From: SZUA-442 sp963759175
Lineage (GTDB): Bacteria; Actinomycetota; Acidimicrobiia; Spongiisociales; UBA5794
Assembly (NCBI GenBank): GCA_963759175.1
Contig: CAVWXP010000015.1
Coordinates: 62,001 to 126,000, forward strand
DNA: 64,000 bases
Direction of reading: 5' to 3'
Positions within the stretch are counted from its first letter, which is position 1. The number at the start of each line of letters is the position of its first letter. Positions 1 to 8,179 of this stretch are shown in pieces. Below the pieces are notes generated by a model that was not told the origin of the DNA, ran no database searches, and saw nothing but the letters and a program-made list of their open reading frames with translations. Both the position numbers and the translations under genes were made by a program.

Positions 1-284
1 ACCACGGTGGCGACCGTTCCCACGGCGATGACCCCGGAGTCGTCCGCCTCGATGATGCGGGCGTTGTGGATCGTGTGCTTGAGCTGGCGGATCCGGGCCT
101 CCATGAGGCCCTGGTCGTTCTTCGCCGTGTCGTACTCGGAGTTCTCCTTGAGATCCCCGTGACTGCGCGCCTCGGCAATCCGATGCACGATCTCATCGCG
201 ACCCGTGGTCGTGAGATGGGCGAGCTCGTCCTCGAGCTTGCGGAGCGCCGCCGGCGTGAGCCAGGTGCCGTCGTTGTCGGTCAT
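1..284 (-). CDS. greA: transcription elongation factor GreA (5' part only)
   Basis: GreA enters the secondary channel of RNA polymerase and stimulates transcript cleavage in backtracked complexes. About 94 N-terminal residues are present and the gene runs off the left edge. The coiled-coil tip motif GDLKENSEYD is at residues 43-52, with the acidic pair D44 and E47 that acts at the polymerase active site, followed by the family stretch MEARIRQL. The ATG at 284-282 gives the usual N-terminus. It lies 10 nt downstream of rpsT on the same strand, so the two are probably co-transcribed. The C-terminal domain is not visible. Confidence 0.93.
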   Translation of the reverse strand, partial: MTDNDGTWLTPAALRKLEDELAHLTTTGRDEIVHRIAEARSHGDLKENSEYDTAKNDQGLMEARIRQLKHTIHNARIIEADDSGVIAVGTVATV

Positions 285-294
285 GGTGAGGCGA

Positions 295-561
295 TCACCC
301 GATCAGCGAACGCACCTGGGCGGTGAGTCGCGCCTTGCGGCGAGCGGCGGTGTTCTTGTGGAGCACGCCCTTGGTGACGGCCATGTCGAAGCGCTTCTGC
401 GCAACGATGAGGAGCTCTTCGGCTTCCTCGGCGTTACCGGCCTCGGCAGCCTCGACGGCTTGCTTGGCGCGGGTCTTGAGTTCGGAGCGCACTGCCTTGT
501 TGCGGGCATACCGGTGTTCGGTCTGCCGGTTGCGCTTCATCTGTGACTTGATGTTGGCCAT
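295..561 (-). CDS. rpsT: 30S ribosomal protein S20
   Basis: S20 is a primary binder of 16S rRNA in 30S assembly. The 88-residue product has the normal length, the start MANIKSQMKRNRQTE, a highly basic helical composition, and the conserved segment VLHKNTAARRKARL near the C-terminus. The minus-strand leader contains GAGG about 10 nt ahead of the ATG. The gene is divergent from lepA with 109 nt between starts; this rpsT/lepA neighbourhood is common in bacteria. Confidence 0.97.
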   Translation of the reverse strand: MANIKSQMKRNRQTEHRYARNKAVRSELKTRAKQAVEAAEAGNAEEAEELLIVAQKRFDMAVTKGVLHKNTAARRKARLTAQVRSLIG

Positions 562-670
562 ACGAAAAGGACCTCACGAGGTGGGTGGGAACGTTGCGAG
601 GATAGCAGCCAAGCGCCGCAACCCTACACTCCGATTCCTTCCCCCCGGGCAGACACCTGCCGGAGCCACC

Positions 671-2473
671 ATGGACCAGGCGCGGATACGCAACTTCAGC
701 ATCATCGCCCATATCGACCACGGCAAATCGACCCTCGCTGACCGCCTGCTCGAACGAACGGGTGCCATCTCCGAGCGTGACATGCGGGCCCAGCTCCTCG
801 ACGAGATGGACCTCGAACGCGAGCGTGGGATCACGATCAAGGCCAACGCCGTGCGGATCGACTACACCGCTCCCGACGGAACCGTGTACGAGCTGAACCT
901 CATCGATACCCCGGGCCATGTCGACTTCTCGTATGAGGTGTCGCGGAGTCTCGAGGCGTGTGAAGGCGCCCTGCTGCTCGTCGATGCTTCCCAGGGCATC
1001 GAGGCCCAGACGCTCGCCAACGCCTACATGGCGATCGAGAGTGGCCTCGAGATCATCCCTGTCGTGAACAAGATCGACCTGCCTGCTGCGGACCCCGACC
1101 GGGTTGCAGCCGAGGTCGCCGCCGTCATCGGAGGGGAGCCCGACGAGGTGCTACGGGTCTCCGCCAAGTCCGGCGTCGGCGTCGATGAACTCCTCGAGGC
1201 CATCGTCGAACGCCTGCCATCGCCACAAGGCGATCCCGATGCGCCATTGCGCGCCCTCGTCTTCGACTCCTACTACGACACCTATCGCGGCGTCGTGGGT
1301 CTCATCAGGATCGTCGACGGATCCCTGACAAAGGGGGACGGCATCCGGCTCATGGTCAGCGGGGCCAACCTCACCGCCGACGAGATCGGGGTACGGCGGC
1401 CGTCCATCGAACCGGTGGGCACACTCGGAGCGGGCGAGGCTGGGTATCTCATGACCGGCGTCAAGGACATCGACCTGGTCCGTGTCGGCGACACCGTCAC
1501 GATGGCGAACCGTCCTTCGATGGTGGCCCTCGCCGGCTACGCCGAGCCCAAGCCGATGGTCTACGCAGGGCTGTTCCCAACCGATGGCGACGACTTCGAG
1601 CGGCTCCGCGAGGCGCTGGACAAGCTGCGCCTCAACGACTCGTCCCTCGTGTACCAGGCAGAGACGAGTCGAGCTCTCGGGTTCGGGTTCCGAGCAGGCT
1701 TCCTCGGTTTGTTGCACATGGAGATCGTGCGTGAGCGCCTCGAGCGCGAGTATGACCTCGACCTCGTCTCGACCGCTCCATCGGTGGAGTACGTCGCCCA
1801 GCTCGCCGACGGTTCGAGCGTCGTCATCCACTCCCCACAGGACCTCCCGGATCCGGGGTCGCTCGCCGTGGTGGAGGAGCCCTACGTCAAGGTGATGATC
1901 ATCAGCCCGTCCGAGTACATCGGGACGATCATGGAGCTCATCCAAACCAAGCGGGGCGAGATGGGGGAGATGACGTACCTGTCGCCCGAGCGGGTCGAGT
2001 TGCACTACCTGATGCCGCTCGCCGAGATCGTCTTCGACTTCTTCGATCAGCTGAAGTCGCGCACTCGCGGGTATGCGTCCCTCGACTACGAACCGGACGG
2101 CTACCGCCCGTCCGACCTCGTGAGGGTCGACATCCTGCTCAACAACCAGTCCGTCGACGCGTTCTCGACCATCGTCCACCGCGACAAGGCCTACGACTAC
2201 GGCAAGGCCATGGTCAAGAAGCTGCGCGAGCTCATACCCCGCCAGCTCTTCGATGTCCCCATCCAGGCGGCGATCGGTTCGCGGATCATCTCCCGCGAGA
2301 CCGTCAAGGCGAAACGCAAGGACGTGACGGCCAAGTGCTACGGCGGTGACATCACCCGCAAGCGCAAGCTCCTCGAACGCCAGAAAGAGGGGAAGAAGCG
2401 GATGAAGATGGTCGGGTCCGTCGAGGTCCCCCAGGAGGCCTTCGTTGCCGCGTTGAAGATCGGCGAGGAGTGA
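671..2473 (+). CDS. lepA: elongation factor 4 (LepA), back-translocating GTPase
   Basis: LepA/EF4 is a translational GTPase on the ribosome, implicated in initiation and back-translocation. The 600-residue length is standard. Motifs in order: G1 AHIDHGKST (about 13-21), G3 DTPGHVDF, G4 NKID, then EF-G-like domains and the LepA-specific C-terminal domain (around SVDAFSTIVHRDKAYDYG). The open frame extends upstream of 671 into rpsT, but only the ATG at 671 gives the family start MDQARIRNFSIIAHIDHGKS. It is first in a run with hemW, hrcA and dnaJ. Confidence 0.97.
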   Translation: MDQARIRNFSIIAHIDHGKSTLADRLLERTGAISERDMRAQLLDEMDLERERGITIKANAVRIDYTAPDGTVYELNLIDTPGHVDFSYEVSRSLEACEGALLLVDASQGIEAQTLANAYMAIESGLEIIPVVNKIDLPAADPDRVAAEVAAVIGGEPDEVLRVSAKSGVGVDELLEAIVERLPSPQGDPDAPLRALVFDSYYDTYRGVVGLIRIVDGSLTKGDGIRLMVSGANLTADEIGVRRPSIEPVGTLGAGEAGYLMTGVKDIDLVRVGDTVTMANRPSMVALAGYAEPKPMVYAGLFPTDGDDFERLREALDKLRLNDSSLVYQAETSRALGFGFRAGFLGLLHMEIVRERLEREYDLDLVSTAPSVEYVAQLADGSSVVIHSPQDLPDPGSLAVVEEPYVKVMIISPSEYIGTIMELIQTKRGEMGEMTYLSPERVELHYLMPLAEIVFDFFDQLKSRTRGYASLDYEPDGYRPSDLVRVDILLNNQSVDAFSTIVHRDKAYDYGKAMVKKLRELIPRQLFDVPIQAAIGSRIISRETVKAKRKDVTAKCYGGDITRKRKLLERQKEGKKRMKMVGSVEVPQEAFVAALKIGEE

Positions 2474-2498
2474 ACCGCTGACCCCCGGCGCCCGCTCC

Positions 2499-3662
2499 GT
2501 GGCCGTGCGTGCCGACGATCCGACCCTGGCCGACGCTGCTCATGGGTGGAAGTCCGCCTACATCCACATCCCGTTCTGTCGCCGACGCTGCCCGTACTGC
2601 GACTTCGCGATCGTCGACGAGTCGAGTTCCCTTGTCGACCACGAGCGGTATGTGAATGCGGTCCTCACGGAGATCGCGATGGCCGACGATTTCGCCGTGC
2701 TCGATGCCGTCAACCTCGGCGGGGGAACCCCATCGCTGCTCACCGCCGACCGGATAGGACGCATCATCGCGGCCCTCGGTGAACGGTTCGGGTTCGCTCG
2801 TGATGTCGAGGTGTCGATGGAGCTGAACCCGGAGGACTGGACGAGCGGATTCGGTCATGACCTCGCTGCGGCGGGGGTGACCAGGGTGTCGATCGGGACC
2901 CAGTCGATGGATGGTTCGATGCTCGGGGTCCTGGGAAGGGTGCACGAACCGGGCCAGGTGGCCGAGGTCGTTGCCCAGGCGCGTCCACTGTTCGGGTCAC
3001 TCAGCGTCGACCTGATCTTCGGCCATGCTGCCGAGAGCGCCGTGTCGTGGGAGCAGACCGTCGCAGCCGCCCTGGAACTCGACGTCGACCACATCAGCAC
3101 GTACGCCCTGACGGTGGAACCCGGTACCCATCTCGCTGCGGAGGTGCGTGATGGCGCTCCCGAGCCCGATCCCGATACCCAGGCCGACCGGTACGAACGA
3201 TTCCTCGAGGTGGCGGGGGCGGCCGGATTCGATCGATACGAGGTGTCGAACCATGCGCGACCGGGGAAGGTGTGTCGCTACAACCTGTCCACCTGGGCAC
3301 ATGGGGAGTACGCGGCGTTCGGGATGGCCGCACACGGTCATCGGTGGGGGACCAGGACCAGGAACCACCGACGGATCGACCGCTACCTCGAAGAGGTCGA
3401 GGCGGGCCGTCGCCCCCTCATCGGCTCCGAAACGCTCGATGCCTGCGCCCAGCAGCGGGACCGGCTGATGCTCGGCGTCAGGCTTGCAGCTGGCACGCCG
3501 ATGTCACGGGTCGCGACTGCGTTCGTCGCATCCGAGGCGGGTGAGGCGTTGCTCTCGGCCGGGGTCATGGAGGTTCGCTCCGGGCGCCTCGTTGTGACCA
3601 AGCCGCTGCTCTCGGACGCCGTAGCCCGCGAGGCGTTATCAGTCCCCGTCTTCGATTGCTAA
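2499..3662 (+). CDS. hemW: radical SAM protein, HemW family (coproporphyrinogen III oxidase-like)
   Basis: HemW proteins are radical-SAM heme chaperones related to oxygen-independent coproporphyrinogen oxidase HemN. The 387-residue product has the [4Fe-4S] signature C27-x3-C31-x2-C34 within IPFCRRRCPYCDF, then LGGGTPSLL and the elbow region ending at about residue 330. The HNxxYW motif linked to heme binding in authentic HemW reads YNLSTW here (near residue 260), lacking the histidine and tyrosine, so heme delivery is less certain than the fold. The GTG start at 2499 is 25 nt past lepA. lepA-hemW-hrcA order is typical for actinobacteria and firmicutes. Confidence 0.88.
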   Translation: MAVRADDPTLADAAHGWKSAYIHIPFCRRRCPYCDFAIVDESSSLVDHERYVNAVLTEIAMADDFAVLDAVNLGGGTPSLLTADRIGRIIAALGERFGFARDVEVSMELNPEDWTSGFGHDLAAAGVTRVSIGTQSMDGSMLGVLGRVHEPGQVAEVVAQARPLFGSLSVDLIFGHAAESAVSWEQTVAAALELDVDHISTYALTVEPGTHLAAEVRDGAPEPDPDTQADRYERFLEVAGAAGFDRYEVSNHARPGKVCRYNLSTWAHGEYAAFGMAAHGHRWGTRTRNHRRIDRYLEEVEAGRRPLIGSETLDACAQQRDRLMLGVRLAAGTPMSRVATAFVASEAGEALLSAGVMEVRSGRLVVTKPLLSDAVAREALSVPVFDC

Positions 3663-3671
3663 CTTCCGAAC

Positions 3672-4667
3672 ATGCTCGACGACAGAAAATCCAAGGTGCT
3701 CAAGGCCCTCGTCGAGGAGCACATCCGCACCGGTGAGGCCGTGAGCTCGCAAGCCGTGCTCAACCGCAGCGGTCTCGATGTGTCGTCGGCGACCGTTCGC
3801 AACGACCTGGCGCGCCTCGAGTCGTACGGCTTCGTCAGCCAGCCACACACCTCGGCCGGTCGGATCCCCACGGACCAGGGGTACCGGTTCTATGTCGATC
3901 ACCTGGCGCCGTCGCGCCTTCGTGAGGCGACCCGTGAGCGGATCGACGAGTTCTTCCGAGAGGTCCATCGCCAGATCTCCGATGTGTTGAAGGACACCTC
4001 GTCGTTCGTCAACGAGCTGACGACCTACCCGGCGGTGGTGGTCGGCCCCGCCATGTCGAGCGACGTGATCAAGGATGTCCGCCTCGTTCCGCTGGGCGGG
4101 ACCATCGTCCTCGCCGTGGCCGTTGCCGACAACGGACGCGTCCACCAGGACTTCGTCGACATCGGGACACCCGTCGATCGTGACACGCTCGAGGCAGCCG
4201 AGCGTCTCATCGCCGCGGCGTTCGCCGGACGCACCCTCGACGACCCGTCGGATCACACCCTCGCGAACTCCGATCTCCCGGCCGCGGTGCGCCGCATCAT
4301 CTCCCCGGTCCAGCGCCAGCTCACGACGACCCTCGGCGACCAGGAGGTGTACGTGAGCGGAACGCGGGGCATGGCCTTGCTGTGGAACGATCTCACGATG
4401 GTCCAGAACCTCCTCGGCATGCTCGAGGAAGAGGCATCGCTGATCAGCATGCTCGCCGACGACGACGAGGGGACACATGTCCGGTTCGGATCGGACCTGG
4501 GAACGGGCGGGGATCTCGCCGTGATCACCACGACCTATGAGACCGACAGCGGAGCGACCGGCCATGTCGGTGTGATCGGCCCGATGCGCATGAACTATCG
4601 CCGCACCATCCGCGTCGTCGAGGAGGTCTCCGAGGGCCTCGGAGACCGTTTCGGGGCGGACGCATGA
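3672..4667 (+). CDS. hrcA: heat-inducible transcription repressor HrcA
   Basis: HrcA represses class I heat-shock genes by binding CIRCE elements, with activity set by GroEL. The 331-residue protein starts with the winged-helix domain (MLDDRKSKVLKALVEEHIRT, then SSATVRNDLARLE and TSAGRIPTDQGYRFYVD at about 36-77), followed by the GAF-like dimerisation domain. It sits 10 nt after hemW and 112 nt before dnaJ. I see no CIRCE (TTAGCACTC-N9-GAGTGCTAA) upstream of it or of dnaJ; targets such as groESL would lie outside the window. Confidence 0.96.
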   Translation: MLDDRKSKVLKALVEEHIRTGEAVSSQAVLNRSGLDVSSATVRNDLARLESYGFVSQPHTSAGRIPTDQGYRFYVDHLAPSRLREATRERIDEFFREVHRQISDVLKDTSSFVNELTTYPAVVVGPAMSSDVIKDVRLVPLGGTIVLAVAVADNGRVHQDFVDIGTPVDRDTLEAAERLIAAAFAGRTLDDPSDHTLANSDLPAAVRRIISPVQRQLTTTLGDQEVYVSGTRGMALLWNDLTMVQNLLGMLEEEASLISMLADDDEGTHVRFGSDLGTGGDLAVITTTYETDSGATGHVGVIGPMRMNYRRTIRVVEEVSEGLGDRFGADA

Positions 4668-4712
4668 CCGTGCCCGATGCCCTGCTCCGTACCCCCGACA
4701 CCGTCCCACCCA

Positions 4713-4764
4713 CCGAACCCAGGGTTCCAGTGGTCGAATACGGTCACTGGAACCCTGGGTTCGG
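4713..4764. repeat. perfect 20-bp inverted repeat between hrcA and dnaJ
   Basis: Arms at 4713-4732 and 4745-4764 are exact reverse complements over 20 bp, separated by a 12-nt loop. The right arm ends 2 nt before the AGAGG ribosome site of dnaJ at 4767-4771. A transcript could form a very stable hairpin directly ahead of that site. It may be a terminator or attenuator separating hrcA from dnaJ, or a copy of a palindromic intergenic element. It is not a CIRCE operator. Confidence 0.9.
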
Positions 4765-4779
4765 CCAGAGGTGCCACCT

Positions 4780-5874
4780 GTGAGTGATTACTACCAGGTC
4801 CTCGGAGTCGGGCGGGATGCGAGCGCCGAGGAGATCAAGAAGGCCTTTCGCCGCCTCGCCCGCGAGACCCATCCGGACGCCAACCCCGGCGACACCGAGG
4901 CCGAGCATCGATTCCGTGAGATCGCCGAGGCCTACGAGGTGCTGTCCGATCCGCAGAAGCGTGCTCGCTATGACCGCGGTGAGACGTTCGGGGGTCAGGA
5001 CCTCTTCAGCCAGTTCGGTGGCCTCGAGGACATCCTCCAGCAGTTCTTCGGTGGCGGCTTCGGTGGTGGGTTCGGCGGATTCGGCGGGGCCCAACGCGGG
5101 CCCGACCGCGGCCGTGACATCGCTGTGCGTCTCGACCTCGCCCTCGACGAAGCGGCATTCGGCCTCGAGCGCGAGGTGACCTTCTCCGCAGCTGTGCGGT
5201 GCCAGACCTGTGACGGCTCGGGTGCCGAACCGGGGCACGATCCGATCATGTGTTCGACCTGCAATGGCCAAGGACGCGTCCAGGCCGCACGCCAGACACT
5301 GCTCGGGACGATGATGACCGTCACCGATTGCCCCGATTGTTCGGGTACCGGCAAGCGGATCGACCATCCGTGCGACGTGTGCCGTGGCGAGGGGCGCCAC
5401 ATCGGCGAGCGCAACCTCACGGTGGAAGTGCCCGAGGGCGTCGACACCGGAACGCGCCTGCGCCTGTCGGGCAAGGGTGGCGCCGGACAACGCAATGCGC
5501 CCGCTGGCGACGTCTATGTCGAGATCCGGGTCCGGGAGGACGAGCGCTACCAACGGGTCGGTGACGACCTCCATCACCGTGCCCGCATCGGCTTCACCGA
5601 GGCTGCCTTCGGAACCGACATCGAGGTGCCGCTGCTCGAGGGCGGAACCGAGGAGCTCGAGATCCCGCGTGGTACCCAACCCGAAACCGTGTACCGCCTT
5701 GCGAAGAAGGGTGTCCCACGCCTCCAACGACGGGGCAGGGGAGACCTCCTCGTCCACATCGAGGTGGCGGTCCCTGCGGACCTCACCGAGGAGGAGGAGG
5801 ACGCATTGCGCGCCTATGCCGAGCTGCGGGGCGAACGCCCCGCGAGCAAAAAGCGCGGCTTGTTCCGTCGATGA
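4780..5874 (+). CDS. dnaJ: molecular chaperone DnaJ
   Basis: DnaJ stimulates the ATPase of DnaK and delivers unfolded substrates. The 364-residue product has the full type I layout: J domain with the HPD tripeptide (ETHPDANPG), a Gly/Phe-rich linker (FFGGGFGGGFGGFGG), four CxxCxGxG zinc repeats (CQTCDGSG, CSTCNGQG, CPDCSGTG, CDVCRGEG) and C-terminal substrate domains. A GTG in frame at 4771 is possible, but GTG 4780 gives the usual SDYYQVLGV start with AGAGG 8 nt upstream. It overlaps rsmE by 4 nt. hrcA-dnaJ-rsmE order is classic. Confidence 0.96.
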   Translation: MSDYYQVLGVGRDASAEEIKKAFRRLARETHPDANPGDTEAEHRFREIAEAYEVLSDPQKRARYDRGETFGGQDLFSQFGGLEDILQQFFGGGFGGGFGGFGGAQRGPDRGRDIAVRLDLALDEAAFGLEREVTFSAAVRCQTCDGSGAEPGHDPIMCSTCNGQGRVQAARQTLLGTMMTVTDCPDCSGTGKRIDHPCDVCRGEGRHIGERNLTVEVPEGVDTGTRLRLSGKGGAGQRNAPAGDVYVEIRVREDERYQRVGDDLHHRARIGFTEAAFGTDIEVPLLEGGTEELEIPRGTQPETVYRLAKKGVPRLQRRGRGDLLVHIEVAVPADLTEEEEDALRAYAELRGERPASKKRGLFRR

Positions 5875-6518
5875 GGCACATACCCCACGTGCTGGTTCCG
5901 GCACCGTGGGACGCCGACGAGTGCCCGGTGCCATCCGCCACCCAGCGTCATCTCGGAACCGTGCTGCGCCTGGCGAACAGTGCCGCAGTCACGTACACCG
6001 ATGGCAGGGGAACCGCGGGTGATGGCGTTTGGAATGGCTCCGCGATCGTCCGCGGCGCCGAGCGAATCGTGGCGCCTGTTCTCCCGATCGTCACGATCGC
6101 CGTGGCACCGCCGCGCTCGAAGGATCGGCAACGATTCGTCGTCGAGAAACTCCAGGAGCTCGCCGTCCAGCGCCTCGTGTGGCTCTCGACCGCCCACGGT
6201 CAGGGTCGTCCTCCGGGCGCCGACAAGGCGATGGCGTGGGCGACGGCAGCCCTCGAGCAGAGCAGGGGAGCCCACCTCATCGAGATCGATGTGGCAGCTC
6301 TCGAGGCCCTCGATGCCGATGAGGTTGTCTGGGCCGACATGACCGGCGATCCCGTGCGTCCGGTGGCTCGTGGTGAGGGTCCGTTCACGGTGGCGATCGG
6401 CCCCGAGGGCGGATGGTCGAGCGACGAGCGCACACGCTTCGTGCACCGGGTGTCGTTGGGTTCGACCGTCCTCCGGACGGATACTGCAGCGGTGGTGGCG
6501 GCTGCCGCGTTCCGGTGA
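5871..6518 (+). CDS. rsmE: 16S rRNA (uracil(1498)-N(3))-methyltransferase RsmE
   Basis: RsmE is a SPOUT methyltransferase that modifies U1498 of 16S rRNA. In the 215-residue product the trefoil-knot SAM site is clear: AIGPEGGWSSDER near the C-terminus, then LGSTVLRTDTA. The central KDRQRFVVEKLQELAVQRL is also typical. The ATG overlaps the dnaJ stop (ATGA), implying translational coupling. The protein is slightly shorter than the usual 235-250 residues, mainly in the N-terminal PUA-like part. Confidence 0.93.
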   Translation: MRHIPHVLVPAPWDADECPVPSATQRHLGTVLRLANSAAVTYTDGRGTAGDGVWNGSAIVRGAERIVAPVLPIVTIAVAPPRSKDRQRFVVEKLQELAVQRLVWLSTAHGQGRPPGADKAMAWATAALEQSRGAHLIEIDVAALEALDADEVVWADMTGDPVRPVARGEGPFTVAIGPEGGWSSDERTRFVHRVSLGSTVLRTDTAAVVAAAAFR

Positions 6519-6591
6519 CGAGAAATCGGCGTTTGGTAGGTGCATGCGCGCACGAGATCGACTAGCCTTGTCTGCAACTGAGGGTGTTGGG

Positions 6592-6605
6592 CTGAGCGCG
6601 CTCAG
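6592..6605. promoter_or_regulatory. 14-bp perfect palindrome upstream of the bldD-like gene
   Basis: The palindrome CTGAGCGCGCTCAG ends 16 nt before the GTG start of the BldD homologue. BldD represses its own gene in Streptomyces, so an autoregulatory operator is one reading. The sequence is not obviously the Streptomyces BldD box, and a short RNA hairpin is equally possible. Confidence 0.3.
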
Positions 6606-6621
6606 TGGTTAGGGGAGCGGC

Positions 6622-7083
6622 GTGGATTACAACGAACGGGTGGGCGAGCGGCTTCGGCTGATTCGACTCCAACGAGGCATGTCGCTTCAGGACGTGCATC
6701 GCGCGACCGACGGCGAGTTCAAGGCTGCGGTCCTCGGTGCCTACGAACGAGGCGAGCGGAGCCTGTCCCTGCCCCGACTGCGCCGACTCGCTGCCTGCTA
6801 CGACGTGCCGATGAACCAGCTCCTCCCCGAGGAGGACACGTTCGAGCTCCCTGCTACCCGAACCGGTGGCGTGGCCATCGATCTCGCAAAGGTGGATTCG
6901 CTCGGTCCCGACGTCGGAGCCGTTGTCGACCGGTTCCTCCAGCACATCCAGGTCCAGCGGCAGGATTTCAACGGCAAGGTGCTCACGATCCGCGGTTCGG
7001 ACGTCGCGCTGCTCGCGATGCTGCTCGATATGCCGGATTCGCAGTTCGTCGCCGATCTCGAACGGGATCAGCGAAGCGCCTGA
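6622..7083 (+). CDS. bldD: BldD-type transcriptional regulator, probable c-di-GMP effector
   Basis: In Streptomyces BldD is a developmental repressor whose C-terminal domain dimerises around tetrameric c-di-GMP. This 153-residue protein has an N-terminal XRE helix-turn-helix (about 6-68, including VLGAYERGERSLSLPRL) and a C-terminal domain from about residue 83. The c-di-GMP signature RxD-x8-RxxD is complete: R113-Q-D115, eight residues (FNGKVLTI), R124-G-S-D127. In Streptomyces the motif is R114/D116/R125/D128, so spacing and position are conserved. GTG 6622 follows GGGGAG. It stands alone between rsmE and phoH. Confidence 0.88.
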   Translation: MDYNERVGERLRLIRLQRGMSLQDVHRATDGEFKAAVLGAYERGERSLSLPRLRRLAACYDVPMNQLLPEEDTFELPATRTGGVAIDLAKVDSLGPDVGAVVDRFLQHIQVQRQDFNGKVLTIRGSDVALLAMLLDMPDSQFVADLERDQRSA

Positions 7084-7131
7084 CCGCGACGACCTGCACG
7101 ACAATCACACCGTCTACTCGGGGTCGATCTC

Positions 7132-7137
7132 TATACT
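7132..7137 (+). promoter_or_regulatory. candidate -10 box for the phoH-era operon
   Basis: TATACT lies 62 nt ahead of the phoH start, in the 115-nt gap after the bldD-like gene. The -35 region 17 nt upstream is poor (ACCGTC), so the call rests on the -10 match and position. Confidence 0.35.
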
Positions 7138-7198
7138 GCCGCCCACTCTTGCTGCGCTACCCACCAGCACGTCGCCAGGACAACCGAGGAGTTAGGTC

Positions 7199-8179
7199 TT
7201 GACCTACCCACCGGACACGGATTCTCGGGTGCGCATCCCCTCGAACCACCTCATGGTGGAGCTATTGGGCAATCGGGATGTGCATCTCAAACGCGTCGAG
7301 CGCGCGTTCCCTGGCGCGCGCCTCTTGGCCCGCGGAAACGAGATCGACATCGCGGGCGACGACCAGGAGGTCGGCCTCGCCCACACCGTCATCGAGGAGC
7401 TCCTCGTGCTGGTCCAGGAGGGTCAATCGCTCGACGCCGACCGGGTCGATCGCGTGATCGCCATGGTCAGGGCCGATGTCCCGAAACCGTCCGGAGTGTT
7501 CACCGACCACATCACGGTCGGTCGCGGCAAGGTCGTGCGAGCCAAGACGCTCGGTCAGAAGCGGTATGTCGACTCGCTTCGGGAGAACACCCTCGTGTTC
7601 GGCATCGGACCGGCTGGAACCGGCAAGACCTACCTCGCCATGGCATGTGCGGTGGAAGCCCTCGTCACCGGATCCGTCCGTCGCATCATCCTGTCACGAC
7701 CGGCCGTCGAGGCGGGAGAGCGGCTCGGATTCCTCCCCGGCGACCTCGCAGCGAAGGTGGATCCCTACCTGCGGCCCCTCTATGACGCGCTCTACGAGAT
7801 GCTCGGCCCAGAGGAGACCAACCGCCTCATGGAACAGGGCACCATCGAGATCGCACCGCTGGCCTACATGCGAGGGCGGACGCTCAACGATGCATTCGTC
7901 GTGCTCGACGAGGCGCAGAACACCACGCCCGAGCAGATGAAGATGTTCCTCACGAGGCTCGGATTCAACTCGAAGATGATCATCACGGGCGACGTCACAC
8001 AGATGGACCTCGGTACCGGTACCCCATCGGGGCTCACCATGGTTCGACGTGTCCTCCACATGGTCGACGGGGTCGACTTCATCGAGCTGACCGGGGATGA
8101 TGTGGTGCGGCACCGGATCGTCGCCGCGATCGTCGACGCCTACGCGAAGTACGAAGCCGACCAGAAAGCCCGCTCATGA
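7199..8179 (+). CDS. phoH: PhoH-like P-loop ATPase
   Basis: PhoH-family proteins are RNA-associated P-loop NTPases often encoded with ybeY and era. The 326-residue product carries Walker A GPAGTGKT (about 139-146), Walker B VVLDEAQN and the conserved ITGDVTQMDL. The TTG start at 7199 is favoured by GAGGAG about 7 nt upstream. It heads a five-gene unit (phoH, HD phosphodiesterase, ybeY, corC-like, era) in which each gene overlaps the next by 4 nt, consistent with a role in RNA and ribosome quality control. Confidence 0.93.
   Translation: MTYPPDTDSRVRIPSNHLMVELLGNRDVHLKRVERAFPGARLLARGNEIDIAGDDQEVGLAHTVIEELLVLVQEGQSLDADRVDRVIAMVRADVPKPSGVFTDHITVGRGKVVRAKTLGQKRYVDSLRENTLVFGIGPAGTGKTYLAMACAVEALVTGSVRRIILSRPAVEAGERLGFLPGDLAAKVDPYLRPLYDALYEMLGPEETNRLMEQGTIEIAPLAYMRGRTLNDAFVVLDEAQNTTPEQMKMFLTRLGFNSKMIITGDVTQMDLGTGTPSGLTMVRRVLHMVDGVDFIELTGDDVVRHRIVAAIVDAYAKYEADQKARS

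Noticed and set aside
4713..4764. CIRCE operator for HrcA
   Set aside because: The arms do not match TTAGCACTC/GAGTGCTAA, and they are 20 bp with a 12-nt loop where CIRCE has 9-bp arms and a 9-nt spacer.
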